Shown here one piece after another: positions 13,635 to 26,704 of a DNA stretch of 64,000 nt. The notes under the pieces are model-generated. The model did no database searches. It had not been told where the DNA came from and saw nothing but the letters and a program-made list of their open reading frames with translations. Each line of letters begins with the position of its first letter. The first letter of the stretch is position 1. Location: the NCBI RefSeq assembly GCF_907164915.1, contig NC_061866.1:49221370-49285369 (forward strand), written 5' to 3'. Both the position numbers and the translations under genes were made by a program. This DNA comes from Impatiens glandulifera (taxonomy: Eukaryota; Streptophyta; Magnoliopsida; Ericales; Balsaminaceae).

Positions 13635-14944
13635 AATAGTTAGAAATTAAGTCATTTTAAGAGGATACATACCTTATAACATTGCATCTTATAATCTGAC
13701 ATATGTACCTGCAACTATTTATTAAAAAAAATTATTAGTTCAAGTATTAGACACATTCTTTATAAATGAAACTATCAACTAGTTCAAATGATAAAAAAAT
13801 CTTATATAAGAATTCATAGATTTAAGATTTGATTCTCACTAAGAATTATGTGATTATTTATCATGTAATTAAACTTAATGTTTAGCATTATAATTAACTT
13901 TTGATTAAACTAAAAAGCTCCTTTCAAAAAAGTTGAATCTAACACATCCATTAAGAAAAAATAAAATAATAAATTAACATAAATACAAATATCAGCATAT
14001 TCTATCAAGATACCAAAAGATTTAGTTTGTGTTCTTATTAATATTTTCTATAGTTAAAATGTGAATGTAATTATATTTAAGATAATCAGGCTGAAATTTG
14101 AGGAGTTTGATGTTATTTTGTAAATTAAAAAATGTGTTACTGAAATTTTGGGCATTTCTAATTCCATTAATTAAATTAAGGCATTCCTTTTGCAATTAAA
14201 TATTAATTTTAAGAATGTTTTAAAATTTCTCCAATTAATTAATTTGCCAAAAAACGGTCCTCATCCATGTGTTGTGTAATTTTTATACAAATTGTTATAT
14301 ATTTTTTATTTTGTTTATTAGCAGAGTTACAAGGAAAAGTAAATTTAAAAATGATACAAAATTCATAATATAAATAAATGAGACAACACACAATCCAACA
14401 AGATTTTAAATAAAAGAAAGTTCAAAATTAAAAGGTAACAACAATATTCATATCTCTAAAACTGAAAAATATAAGCTAATACAACCATGTAAATAAACTA
14501 GTTCTAATGCTTAAACTTACTTTTGTTTTATTGATTTAAAACATTAATCCCATTAACTGTATTTTAGAATATTTTGGTCCATTAATATTATCTTTATAGT
14601 TGAAATTTGGAAAGTTATTAATTATATAAATTATTATTTTAATTTAATATAAAATTGAATGAAACAATAGTTTATTTATCCTATAAAATTGGGTTGGGAA
14701 TTAAATATAACTTGTAAATAATTAAATTTTATTTTTTATTTCAAAAATTAAATTCACTTAATTAACATGAATAAATTTAATTTTTTTTTTCTGAACTTTA
14801 ATAAATTTATTACTTCTCTATGTTAATTTAATTATAAAACTTCAATTTTTTAAAATTAAATCAAAATATAATAAAATTTTAATAATATTCGGTATCAAAT
14901 GTATAATATCGACACCGTACCGAAATCACGATATACCGTATACC
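13635..14944. other. AT-rich intergenic region
   Basis: No gene found on either strand. The last 70 bases (about 14885-14944) belong to an older sequence rich in cggtatacc-like words, into which the hAT element that follows was inserted. Confidence 0.7.
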
Positions 14945-16340
14945 CAGTGGCGGACCTACAAGGGGGGCCTTGGGGGCCGGGCCTCCCCCAACCAGGGTAA
15001 AACTTTTAAGATATGTTTATCAAATAAGGCTTTGCCTTAGTGATTTTAGAGCTGAAATGTATAGTAGAGGTCAGGTGATCAAACCCTGCCTCTAACATTT
15101 CTTTAATTATAACCTTAAAACTAATTCATAATTATAGTATTCTAATTTCAAATATAATTTTATTAAAGTAATTATTATTAATATTTTATTTTATACAAAA
15201 AAAATATATATTTTCTAAAATACAAGTAATTATTATTAATATTTTATTTTATACAATTTTTTTTTCTAAAATACAATATTTATAATAATACATAAATTTT
15301 AGTTAATATATAAATAACATTTATTTATATAAGTTAAAATATAAAGAATTATATATAAAATAATGAAAATCATATAATATTATTATTTATTTTAAAACTA
15401 CATTTATATTATAATTTATTTATATATATATATTATTAATTTTAATATAATTAATAATACAAATTACTTATAAATATAAGGGTAAAATAACCATTTATAT
15501 AAATATAAGGGTAAAATATTATTTTATATTTCTTAATTTTAAATTATTCCAACAAATAAATATATTTGTTAGATTTTATTTAGGGGTTGTGACACATATT
15601 TATTTTTAATCATTTATTTTATGTAGGATATAGAATAATGAAGATGTTCTATAAACGAATTTGTACTTCTACATCACATGACCAGCATGAGTCTTCTCAA
15701 TCAATTAATGAGCCAACTAATGAGTCTAATGTTATTGATCAAATATACATGGTTAGAATATAGGATATCAAAAGATGCATCATTTTGTTTTGGTGTTATC
15801 TTTTCAAACCTTTAAATAGAGAAAACGTAAATGATACATTTATAGGAGATGAGTACAAAAATTGGAAAAGAGTATTAGAAAGATTCAATCGTCATATGAC
15901 AACTTCAAATAGTTGTCATAATGAAGCTAGAATTCAATTTGAATCATTTTAAGATCAAAGACATAACGTGAGAAACGTTTTACGTACACATGGTCGTGAT
16001 ATAGAAATAAATTATCACACATGTTTAACGACAATATTTGATGTAACACGCTTTCTATTGAGGCAAGGATTACCTTTTCGAGGACATGATGAGTCAAGTA
16101 GTTCATCAAATAAAGGAATTTTTCTTGAATTGATTGATTGATATAGTCAACGTAATGAAGATATTTGTCTTCTTTTGTACCGACTCATGGACAAGAATAA
16201 TTTAGTAATTGTGCTTATAAGTATTTTTATGTAATTATCGAGTAAAATTTTAATTAAAAAATGCATTTATTTGATAGCCAAAAAATGCTACGTTATTAGG
16301 TATTTGGTCCCCCGAGAAAATATTTCTGGGTCCGCCAATG
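14945..16340 (+). mobile_element. hAT-family DNA transposon, inactive, with intact ends and 8-bp target duplication
   Basis: Left end CAGTGGCGGACCTA; right end, read inverted, CATTGGCGGACCCA. The 8-bp direct repeat cgtatacc flanks it exactly (14937-14944 and 16341-16348), which is the hAT target-site length. At 1396 bp it is internally shortened relative to autonomous hAT elements. The left subterminal run of G and C (ggggggccttgggggccgggcctccccc) is typical of the plant hAT group that encodes TTF-type/zinc-finger MYM-like transposases. Confidence 0.87.
15640..16200 (+). pseudogene. Decayed hAT transposase 5' part
   Basis: The plus strand reads MKMFYKRICTSTSHDQ, then, past stops, FIGDEYKNWKRVLERF, CHNEARIQFESF and further RNVLRTHGRDIEINY, FLLRQGLPFRGHDES. 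This resembles the N-terminal region of TTF-type/zinc-finger MYM-like hAT transposases (the FRGHDES block is typical). Several in-frame stops, and no catalytic DDE region or dimerisation domain in the element, so it cannot encode active transposase. Confidence 0.75.
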
Positions 16341-17269
16341 CGTATACCATCAATATTTGATATTACCGGCATATTACTGCGTATACCATCAATATTTGAG
16401 ATAAGACTAGAGAGTCCACGAGCTAGGCAGTCCATCCCATAACAACCTATTTAATAACAAAATTAGGTTATTTAGTTAATTTATTAATTATTTTCACATA
16501 AAAGTTTAAGGTAAAAAATAAGATTTTTTTATTTAATTATATAGGCTCAAATTTCACAGCAATTTTAATTTTGAACAATTTAAAATAAAATAAAATTATG
16601 GCAGCCAAATTCTTTTGACGTTTTTCTGCTCTAGAGTTGGAACAGCCCAATCATCGGAACCTACACGACTTGTATGATACTGAGATTTCGGTATACCAAA
16701 ATAAATCTCAGTATACCAAAATAACGTTATGATTTTTAATATATTGACATTTTAATTACAGGATAGAATACAAAATTAACTAATATCGTGCACCGATCCA
16801 AACCTAATTTAAAAGATAATAATAATTGTTTGATAAAAAAATAAAATTAAAATTTGTCATATAGACTGTACTAAAGTATGAACAAATTAAGACAATTTTT
16901 ACTTTGGCATTTAATTTTCTATAAATGACTTTTTTGACTTTTTTTTGAACGCGGTGATAGTGAATGAGATTATGGCGATAAGGCGCCAAATTTGGTAATG
17001 GAATCAAAGATTTGCTGGAAGATGAAAAGATTTTCATCTTAACTTTCACACCATTACCCATCTCTCAATTAATAAACTTGGATCGAATCGATCATCATTC
17101 ATCGATCCATCGATCGTAAGAACTCCACAGTTCGTCAAGCATTTGGTATTCCTTTAGAATACAAACAAGTAATTAAAGAAAATCTAGCAATGGATTATAG
17201 CAGAGATGAAAGTAATGATTTTGTTCCATAAAATGCAGGTAGAAGAAACAATCACACAAAGGAGTAACA
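16341..17269. other. Intergenic region and leader of the ABCA gene
   Basis: Begins with the right target duplication of the hAT element inside a repeated block: gcgtataccatcaatatttga occurs at 16340-16360 and again about 40 bases later. Another cggtatacc-like block lies near 16680-16730. Bases after about 17040 probably belong to the transporter's leader. A possible leader intron ends at the AG near 17239. Confidence 0.55.
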
Positions 17270-20200
17270 ATGGATGAAGATTTACTGAAAGGGATACCAC
17301 TATTTCTTCAGCAATTTAAAGCACTCTTCGTGAAGAACTTTCTCGTCGCTCGCCGGAGCAAGCGATCACTCATCATCCAACTCTTGTCGCCTGTATTGTT
17401 CGTCGCTCTTCTCTACTGGGCTCTTGAGGCTTCCGTTGGATCAAATGGAAATGATGTTCGTGATCCGAAACCCCTAATTTCTCCGCCAATACCACGTTGT
17501 GAAGATAAATACTACGTGAAGAAACCCTGTTTTGATTTCTTCTGGAGTGGAAATGAAAGTTCTAGATTCACTTCAATTGCATCCGCTATCATGTCCAATA
17601 ATCCAGGACGTCCAATTCCACTCTCCAAGGTATATAGATATATATATATATACACATGTATTATTATAAACCCTATGGATTGAAATAATTTTTCTTATTT
17701 GGTTTGGTAGGTGAAGTCTTTTAGAACTAAGAAGGAAGTTGATGAATGGCTTTTTAACAATCCAATGCACTGTCCAGGAGCTCTGCATTTCTCGTTGATA
17801 AACAACACTATAGTCAAATATGGAATCCAAACAAATAGGACTGAAGTCAAGAAACGAAACCAACTCGAAGATCCAATTCTCAAGTTCCAGCTTCCACTTC
17901 AACTAGCTGCAGAGCGAGAAATCGCAAGAGAGCTTGTTGGAGGTGATCGAATTTTGAATCTATAAACCTTTTAAATTACAGTTGACTCATAAATCCCAAT
18001 TTGCAGATCAGAATTTCAGATGGGTTGTTGCTGTCAAGGAATTCCCACATCCTGCGCCAGATCTTGATAAAGTTACTGCGGATGAGATCAAGAACATGGT
18101 GCTTTTTCTTTCCGGGCCCCTTTTCTTCCTTGCTGCTGCAATGTTTGCTTTTGTGTTTAAACTCAGTGCTTTGGTTACTGAAAAGGAATTGAACCTCCGG
18201 CAGGTTATAATCCATGTCCATAACTGATGTATAGATATCATGAATCATGATTGTTGTTAAATGACATTATTTTGGTATAGGCAATGACAATGGTTGGCCT
18301 TTATGATTCTGCATACTGGTCATCATGGCTTTTGTGGGAGACTTTTGTTTCTTTCTTCAGTTCGTTTTTAACAGTAGCATGTGGAGTGGCTTTCCGGATT
18401 GAGTTCATGTCTAAAAACATCGCCAAAGTCTTCTTCGTGTTCTTCCTGTTCCATCTCAGTATGGTATAGTCTTCCTCCTCATCTTAATTTAACCAAAATT
18501 ATTAGTTTGATCATGAATTTTAAATTAAATTTCTCACCAGATCGCATTTAGCTTCATGTTATCGACGTTTCTAAAGAAGGCGTCATCATGTACATCTTTG
18601 GGATTCTTAATGTTCATAGTGAGCGTTCCATTGCAGGTAAAATCCTTTCATCTTTACACATTTTCAAAAAAATTAACTTTAACCATACTCTTTCCCTGTT
18701 TTGTCTATTTTCCAGTTTCCTGCTCTTGCTGGCTTCCCTTACGAAGAACATAAATACCATAAATATGAAATCCCATGGTCACTCTTCCCACCTAATCTTC
18801 TTACTAGAGGTCTTCATATGCTTATATCGTCGAGCCAGAAAGGAATGGCATATGTATGTTTCTTGTACCTTTTAACGAAACTTGACAAAACACATCCTGT
18901 TGTGCAGTTAATAGCTTCTCAGTTGGTTGTTTTGTAGGTTCAATTGTTTGTAACATTTATTTGGACGTTCTTCTTCTGGTTACTTGTTGCCTTATACTTG
19001 GACAATATACTTCCCAACTCTTCTGGATTAAGGAAGTCATTTTTCTACTTCTTGAATCCTGGATATTGGACTGGCAGTGGTAATTGAATTTGACAACGAT
19101 TTTTTTTCAGATTTATTTTTTATTGTGATTAAGGATGATGATATTTTCCCCAGATGGATCTTGTCTCTGTTTTAGACGTAAAACATATAAGCAAGAAGAT
19201 CAAGGTACAGTTCCAGACGATGAGGATGTTCTTGAAGAGGAGAATTTAGTTAAAGAGCAAGCGCGGTTAGATTCAGTTGATCCAAATGTTGCTGTTCAAA
19301 TTCGTGGGCTGAAAAAGATTTACCCGGGAGAGATAAACATTGGGTGCTGCAAATACAAGAAGAAGAAACCATTTCAAGCTGTGAAAGGCTTATGGATGAA
19401 TATTATGAAGAATCAACTCTTCTGTCTTTTGGGTCCTAACGGAGCTGGTAAGACCACGACCATTGCTTGCTTGACCGGGGTTGCTTCTGTTACAGACGGA
19501 GATGGTAATGCAAACATTGATCATTTCGTTACTAGCTTATTTGTTTGTTTATTATTAAAGGTTTTAAACATGTTCTTCAGCATTGGTTTATGGTGAATCC
19601 ATAACCAGCTCGATTGGTATGTCAAATATCCGAAGAATGATTGGCGTCTGTCCTCAGGTTACATGGCTTAATTACTAACTTTGCTCTGTTTTTCTTTTTA
19701 TCAGAAAATTTGTTTCTCATTACTATTAGTTGTTGTTTTCAGTTCGACATCCTTTGGGATATTCTGACTGGCGAAGAACATCTTAATCTATTTGCCAGCA
19801 TCAAGGGCTTATCAACGTCCTCTATTAAGATGGTTTGTAACTGTCTTGTCTCTTATTTCTTCTTGGTTTTGTCTAAATTTAGCTTAAACTGCGATTTTCT
19901 AGGCAACAGAGAAATTGTTGGCTGAAGTCAAGCTTGTAACTAGCGCGAAAATGAGAACTGGGAGTTACAGCGGGGGCATGAAGCGTCGCATCAGTGTTGC
20001 AATCGCGCTTATTGGTGACCCGAAGTTGGTTATTTTGGATGAACCGGTATATACATTTATTTGAACTTTTAGAACACATTGTTCTGTTTTCCCTGATTTT
20101 ATTATTGCTGTTTTTTTAATTTAAGACGACTGGTATGGATCCAATTACGCGAAGACAAGTGTGGGACATTATCGAGGAAACAAAGAAAGGAAGGGCAATT

Positions 20201-21125
20201 ATATTGACTACACATTCGATGGAAGAAGCTGATGTTTTGAGCGATAGAATTGGGATCATGGCTACAGGGAGACTGTTCTGTATTGGAACTTCGATCAGGC
20301 TGAAACTGAAGTATGGATTTGGGATCATTACTAACTTGACTTTCCATGAGGATCCAAATAAAATCTCATCACAAGGATATGATATGGTTAAGGAGAATCA
20401 AGATCGAGTGAAACTGTTTTTCTCAAAACATCTTGATCTATTAGCAAAGGATGAAGGGAAGTCATTTCTAAGCTTTATGATTCCATATGAAAAGGAGAAA
20501 CTATTGAAGGTAAAAACTTGGTTTTGATCCATAATTGATTCTTTGTATCTTGTTTAAATCCTGCATTGAGTCATCATACTAAATATACTACATCTATTAC
20601 TATATATAGAGTTTCTTTATAAAGTTGGAAGACATGAAAGATGAATTCGGAATAGAAGATATTCAACTCGGTCTCACCACTCTCGAAGATGTTTTCTTGA
20701 ACATATCGAGGAAAGCCACCATAGAATCTGCAGCATTGGATTTGGAAGAGCAGAACTTAGCCACGCTGATTCTCGATTCAGGAACCGAAATACTTGTAAA
20801 GGAATCAAAACCATATGTACATTACTGAATTACTAATAACTGGCTTTTGTTTACATTAAATTGTGTTTTCTTTGGGGGTCAGGTTCCTATGGGGGCAAAG
20901 TTCATTGGAATTCCAGGGTCGCTGTCCATAGAAAATCCTCGAGGAACAATGGTGGAAGTTTACTGGACACAAGATGGCTCCGGCAGCCTCTGCGTCTCCG
21001 GACATTCGCCGGAGAGGCCCATTCCTCTCCTTAATAATCAACCGGATATTGATATGGGTAGTGGCCGGAGGAATAGACTTGGGGATGATGCTCCTATTCT
21101 AGGAGTAGTGATTAATGGTATCTAA
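17270..21125 (+). CDS. ABC transporter A family, half-size (ABCA2-12 type)
   Basis: Membrane ATPase, probably a lipid transporter. Fourteen exons: 17270-17629, 17711-17942, 18007-18203, 18281-18463, 18541-18636, 18716-18853, 18938-19079, 19154-19504, 19581-19657, 19743-19832, 19903-20046, 20126-20509, 20610-20795 and 20883-21125. All phases agree and give 940 residues, the usual length of plant half-size ABCA proteins. Order: one membrane segment at about 35-56, a large loop with N-glycosylation sites, a membrane cluster at about 229-425, then the nucleotide-binding domain: Walker [11 protein letters not shown] (543-552), signature YSGGM (644-648), Walker B LVILDEP (about 664-670), D-loop TTGMDP and H-loop His at 700. 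The C-terminal block [13 protein letters not shown] is the ABCA regulatory region. All motor residues are present, so the protein should be active as a homo- or heterodimer. Confidence 0.94.
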
Positions 21126-22413
21126 GTGCATGGATTTCTACTATATATATATGTTATAGTTAATTTTGAATTGAAATAATGGTGATGTGATAATTTAAAT
21201 GAATAATATACTTATCCCCAAATAATATAAAGAGACGAGACGAGATGGTTTCAATTTTTAGTATTCTATGTATGTGCATAGTTTTATTTAAATAAATGTT
21301 CCATGTATAAATATTGATTAAGTTAGGGCTGTAGCTACTGCAAGCTATTTCGTGGTAGATTTATGTTTGAGATTGATTTGACCAAGTTCGAGCCGATCTG
21401 TTTCATATTCGAGCTCATATAATATTTGCTTAATGGTTTGTCAATAAAGACGATAATGGGGCACTTCGGGGCATGTAATACATTTATCATTTCTGTCCCA
21501 TTTTACTTTAGTATTTTTTTTTATTATTATTCCTAAGTTTCAAGTTAATTTTGAATTTAAATAGTGGTGATATGATAATTTAAATGAATAATATATTTGT
21601 CTCCAAATAATATAACAAGATGATTACAATTTTTTTTAGTATTATATATGCATAGTTTTATTTTAATGAATTTCATGTATAAATATTGATTAAGGATCAA
21701 CTAAATTCCCTGACATATAATTAAATTCAAAATATAATATTTGTAAGTATGTCATTATTATTATCATTTAACTAACATATATTTTTTTAAATAATAATTT
21801 TTTAATTAAAAGTGTGTTTCCAATATAATATTGATTAGAGTTCTCTTTTCAATTTAAACCTTCTTTTTTCATTTTCAATCTAATTTAATTTATTGTTTAA
21901 ACAATGTTTTTATATAACTTTTTTATAATTATAACATTTTATTAAATAACATTCTAAATTTAATTATTTATATATTATATATATATTTATATATTTAAAT
22001 TATTTTTTATATAATAAATATTTACTTAATCAGTTTGTTAAATATAAATAATTAAATTTAAAAAGTAAAAAAAAATAAGTTTAAACATTAAACTAATTTA
22101 ATTTAGGAAGGTCAATTTAAACAGTTATACTGATAATAATGTACTAATATAATATATATATATATATATATAATTGTTAATTTATAAGTAATATTTCATA
22201 TTAAATTAAACAGTTATTAGGTTTAATTGATCGAAACTGATTTGATTGTTACATTCATTTCTCATATATATATATAAAAATGAAGAATGTATGTCGTCTC
22301 TGCATTTGTTTATTCTTCAAAAAGGGTTTCTTTCTTTCTTTCTTTCATGGTAGACGATCCTCTCTCTGAATTGAATTCTATAATATCCTTTCTTTGAATT
22401 CTTACCTGCAAAA
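21126..22413. other. AT-rich intergenic region with a dispersed duplication
   Basis: Two diverged copies of a sequence of about 150 bp lie at about 21158-21323 and 21546-21694, both running from taattttgaatt to tataaatattgattaag. A short AT run sits at about 22150-22173. A pyrimidine stretch (ttctttctttctttc) near 22328-22346 precedes the IDH start and is probably in its leader. Confidence 0.65.
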
Positions 22414-23781
22414 ATGGCCAGAAGAGCCCTACCAATCTTCACCCAATTCCTTCGCCAATCGGAGAATTCACTCTCCGAACGATTCTTCGCATCCAGAATC
22501 GATCATGTCCGATCTATCACATACATGCCCCGACCCGGCGATGGTACACCTAGGGCTGTCACATTGATCCCAGGAGACGGAATCGGTCCTCTGGTAACCG
22601 GCGCCGTTGAGCAAGTCATGGAGGCGCTCCACGCTCCCATTTTCTTCGAGCGTTACGACGTTCACGGCGATATGAAGACTTTTCCAACGGAGGTCATGGA
22701 ATCGATTAAGAAGAACAAGGTTTGTTTGAAAGGAGGTCTTATGACTCCAGTAGGCGGAGGTGTTAGCTCGCTTAATGTTCATCTCAGGAAGGAACTTGAT
22801 CTGTACGCTTCACTCGTACATTGTTTCAATATGCCTGGACTTCCTACCAGGCATCAAAACGTTAATATTGTTGTCATTCGTGAGAATACCGAAGGAGAGT
22901 ATTCTGGTCTCGAACATGAGGTCGTTCCTGGCGTTGTTGAAAGCCTTAAGGTATAATTTGTCCATTCTTATTGATGAATTGCCAATTGATTGATTGATTT
23001 GAAAACCGATGATTCCATTTATGATGTAGGTTATGACAAAGTTCTGTTCTGAGAGAATTGCGCAATTTGCTTTTGAATATGCTTACTTGAACAATAGAAA
23101 GAAAGTTACAGCAGTGCACAAAGCAAACATCATGAAGCTTGCAGATGGTTTGTTTCTCGAATCGTGTAGAGAGATTGCTAAAAGCTATCCAGAGATTATT
23201 TACAATGAAATTATTGTCGATAACTGTTGCATGCAGCTTGTTTCGAAGCCTGAACAATTTGATGTTATGGTAACTTCTTAGTTAATAAACACAACAACAA
23301 TTGAATCAATGAATGAATTGAATATGATTTTTCGAGAGATTGATTGTTGCAGGTGACTCCAAATCTGTATGGAAACCTAGTTTCAAACACTGCTGCTGGT
23401 ATAGCTGGTGGCACGGGTGTAATGCCTGGAGGTAAATTAACAACACGTGAAGCCAAAGATTGAGTGAAAAAGATGTTTGATTGATTGATGCGTGATTGTA
23501 ATGCAGGAAATGTTGGGGCTGATTATGCGGTTTTTGAGCAAGGTGCATCTGCAGGAAATGTGGGAAATGAGAAAATATTGGTAAAGAAGAAGGCGAATCC
23601 AGTGGCATTGCTTCTGTCATCGTCTATGATGTTGAGACATCTCCAGTTTCCATCTTTTGCTGATCGATTAGAAACTGCTGTGAAAAAGGTTATATCCGAT
23701 GGAAAATGTATGACAAAAGACCTTGGCGGGAACAGCACCACACAAGAAGTGGTTGATGCAGTGATTGCTGCTTTAGAATGA
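22414..23781 (+). CDS. NAD-dependent isocitrate dehydrogenase, regulatory subunit, mitochondrial
   Basis: Subunit of the TCA-cycle enzyme that oxidises isocitrate to 2-oxoglutarate with NAD. Exons 22414-22950, 23030-23269, 23353-23431 and 23507-23781 give 376 residues. Residues 1 to about 35 are rich in Arg, Ser and Phe with few acids, fitting a mitochondrial presequence. Conserved blocks are [61 protein letters not shown] and [12 protein letters not shown]. The match in detail, including [24 protein letters not shown], is to the plant regulatory (IDH1/2/3-type) rather than the catalytic subunit. It must pair with a catalytic subunit encoded elsewhere. Confidence 0.93.
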
Positions 23782-25429
23782 TATGTTTTTAACTTTGCAC
23801 GCATGTTCTTCTGGATTCGCCATGATTTTCGCACATGGGTATTCTTTCGATAAATTCTTTAGTTCAATTTTTGTTTGTTTGTTCCGAATAATAATCTCTT
23901 GGAGAAGAGAAGCTAAAGATGGATTGATTGAATCTGTTTTTTGAGTTGGTTGGATTTGTTCTTAATAAACGATTTTTTTGTCAGTTCTATGTGACATTGT
24001 TATGAACTTAAACTAGATGATATATATAGACTATATTTCTATAAATTATTATCATTGCAATTTTTTTTATTGTTTGGTAATTTTGCAAATCTAATTTCAT
24101 GTTGTTTGAACAGATATATTTTTTCATTAAGAGTAACTTCAATTTACTTACGAAATCATTAACATTGTAACTGCTCTAGTTTCCTTTCACCCTTCATACT
24201 TTGTATGTTTTTTTTTGTTGTTGTTATACACATACTTAATATTTTTCTTACAACTCAATTTAAATATAAAAAAGGTAGACTTATTTGCATTTTATGAAAC
24301 AAATGTTTAATGATAACAATTATAATGTTTTCCACAGTTTTCTCGATTAAAAACATCTCTTTTGAGCCAAATTATTTAGGTTGGAACATAAATAATATTT
24401 GTATTGTAGTCCCATATTCCGAACATTAATAAACAAAACTAATATATAACATCACAAACTTATCCCGATTAGCCACTAACAACCCTGTTCATTTCTCCAA
24501 GGAATAAATTATATTGAATTTGTTTTCTTTCTGTAATTTTGATTAAATTAGTTGGAGTTTAGTAAGAAAATACTTATATTTCTAATAATATATAGCTTTT
24601 CTGCTAATTCAAAATCCTAGGGACAAAAATCTTACATGTTATGGAGAATATCTAATTCTATAAAAGAAATATATATATTATAGTAGAATGGAGGGACATG
24701 CTAGTATGTACGGTCAGGTCACATTAATGATATGTTTGAAGCCAAATGGAATGTTACAATAAAATGAAATGAAATGGTGGGTACATGAATTAGAGGCACA
24801 TGGCAATTGGCATGAAGATACTACAAATAAACATACTAATAATAATTATAAAAATAATAAAATGCCCATGAATCATGATCATCATTGGATTGGAGGAAGC
24901 TCAAACCATGAATCAATTAATTAAAATAAAGTAAGAGAATCAAATTACATGTGAAATGACAATCCTTACTAATTACAAATTCTTCCCCCCTCCCAATTTC
25001 TTTAAAAACTTTATAATCAATCATATCTCTTCAATTCTCAAGGGAACATCATCTATCTGTCACAAATCTTTTTGTTCTCTTGTCTCTCAAGGAGATTTTT
25101 GTTAAATAATCTGTAATGTAATTAGAAAATAAGCTAAATTAAACTTTACATGATCAATACAAGAACAGATACATGCATGTTTAGTAAAATACATTATTAT
25201 AATCCTACTAACATATATATATTCACATTTGCATGCACAGTTGTGATGTTTATTAGGGTTTTGACAGTCAGATTCAACCTTTTGTTGTTGTTATGGGTTC
25301 ATTGAAGAAAGACAATATCAATACCATGCAATCAACTCTTCAAATTCAAGATCTTGTCTTGTTGATAATGGTTCATGAAATGGGAACCTAAACCAAACTT
25401 CTCTCATGGAAGATGACATTTTTTTACAC
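23782..25429. other. AT-rich intergenic region
   Basis: The first 150-200 bases should be the 3' leader of the IDH gene. I see no coding region or recognisable repeat further on. Confidence 0.65.
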
Positions 25430-25437
25430 TATATAAG
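25430..25437 (+). promoter_or_regulatory. Putative TATA box of the DUF241 gene
   Basis: The word tatataag lies 69 bases before the start codon at 25506, which places a transcription start near 25460. That in turn makes the methionine at 25506 the natural first start. Confidence 0.55.
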
Positions 25438-25460
25438 TAAATAGACTGAACACTTACTTG

Positions 25461-25489
25461 TCATTCATTCATTCATTCATTCATTCATT
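25461..25489 (+). repeat. (TCAT)n tetranucleotide repeat in the DUF241 leader
   Basis: Seven consecutive tcat units directly after the predicted transcription start and before the start codon. Confidence 0.85.
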
Positions 25490-25505
25490 TTGTTTTCGCA
25501 AAAAC

Positions 25506-26426
25506 ATGGCGCGCACTTCTTCTTCCTTGCCTCATCTTAGGTCCATTAGCTTACCATCGAGATTGAACCCAACTAATTCTTCTCTAATTAGAATCAAAGA
25601 AGAGTTGAGAAAGTTCAGCAAATGGGAAGGATCAAAACCATTATCTCAAGACACAATTAGATCAGTAACTATTCAAAATGATCTAAATGAGCTTGCAGAG
25701 CTCTATAGATTTGCACAAGATATCCTACAGTCTTCTTCTTCAGCTACACTTGGATTTGGACCTCAAGTAGTAGTAGAAGAAGCACTAGACGCATCTACGG
25801 TATTGTTAGACGCCTGCAATTTGTGTAGAGACACGTTGATGACGATGAGAGAACGCATTCAAGATCTACAATCAGCCATGAGGAGAAACAGAGGAGAAGT
25901 CTCGAGTGTTCAAGTTTGTTTAAGAGATTACTTTAGATTCAGAAAAGATGCGAGAAAAAACATCTCCAAGTGTTTGAAGGAATTGAAAACTACTAGTATT
26001 ACGTGTGAGAGAAGAAGGGCGGCACAAGATGTGTTTTTAGCAGCAGATTTGCTTAGAGAAGTTAGTGGGATTTCTTCCAAGATCCTCCAATCTGTTCTTT
26101 CTTTCTTGGATTGTGATAATGTGATGTCGAAGAGGGTTGGTGGGTGGTCGATCATGGCCATGTTTGTTCCTGAAATAAGGCGCAGAGAGGGGAAGACGAT
26201 GGAGAATGAAGTGGGGAGTGTGGATTCAGTGCTTAGTTCCCTGGATCGGAGACTTGGGAAGAAGAAGAAGAGTGAATTATTAATTAGGGCTAACAATGGT
26301 GTTATGGATGAAGATGGAAAGTTAGAGTCTTTGATTTCTTGGATTGATAGAGTTGATGTTGGATTGAATTGTATTTTCAAATGCTTAGTTCGAAACAGAG
26401 TAGAGCTGCTTAATGCCTCACTCTGA
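25506..26426 (+). CDS. DUF241 (BPS1-like) protein
   Basis: Single-exon gene for 306 residues. It begins MARTSSSLPHLRSISLPSR, the basic serine-rich LRSISLPSR start typical of plant DUF241 proteins, followed by an almost wholly helical body (DLNELAELYRFAQDILQSS, LLDACNLCRDTLMTMRERIQ, then a C-terminal pair of helices ending LISWIDRVDVGLNCIFKCLVRNRVELLNASL). The family includes proteins related to BYPASS1; its biochemical role is not established, so I give none. An in-frame extension upstream would start at a TTG and translate the tcat repeat; I rejected it. The lack of introns is usual for the family. Confidence 0.85.
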   Translation: MARTSSSLPHLRSISLPSRLNPTNSSLIRIKEELRKFSKWEGSKPLSQDTIRSVTIQNDLNELAELYRFAQDILQSSSSATLGFGPQVVVEEALDASTVLLDACNLCRDTLMTMRERIQDLQSAMRRNRGEVSSVQVCLRDYFRFRKDARKNISKCLKELKTTSITCERRRAAQDVFLAADLLREVSGISSKILQSVLSFLDCDNVMSKRVGGWSIMAMFVPEIRRREGKTMENEVGSVDSVLSSLDRRLGKKKKSELLIRANNGVMDEDGKLESLISWIDRVDVGLNCIFKCLVRNRVELLNASL

Positions 26427-26704
26427 TTACTTACTCTTTTGTGTAACTAACTAACTAAGTAGCTAACATGTTCATATTATCAAAATCAAATGTCTTTTTA
26501 TTCGATTCCATCTAAGTAATATAAACCCACAAACTTAAATCAAATGAGGATGGATTCTTGAATTTCAAATTCATGCAAGGAAGATTAAAGACAAGAAAAG
26601 CAAATGCAAAATATGTAGATTTGAGGGCTTCATCAAAAGATTATGTGTTCAAACACATATAATACCTTGCAGGAGATTTCATGGATTCTAGCTAGCTAGT
26701 TGTA
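26427..26704. other. Short intergenic stretch between the DUF241 gene and MIR171
   Basis: Three-prime flank of the DUF241 gene and the downstream flank of the convergent MIR171 precursor. Nothing else seen. Confidence 0.6.

Noticed and set aside
17573..18248. Long minus-strand frames opposite the ABCA exons
   Set aside because: Shadows of a well-supported multi-exon gene; no domain.
25458..25505. Upstream extension of the DUF241 frame
   Set aside because: It would begin at TTG and translate the tcat repeat. The predicted transcription start near 25460 and the family's usual N-terminus favour the Met at 25506.
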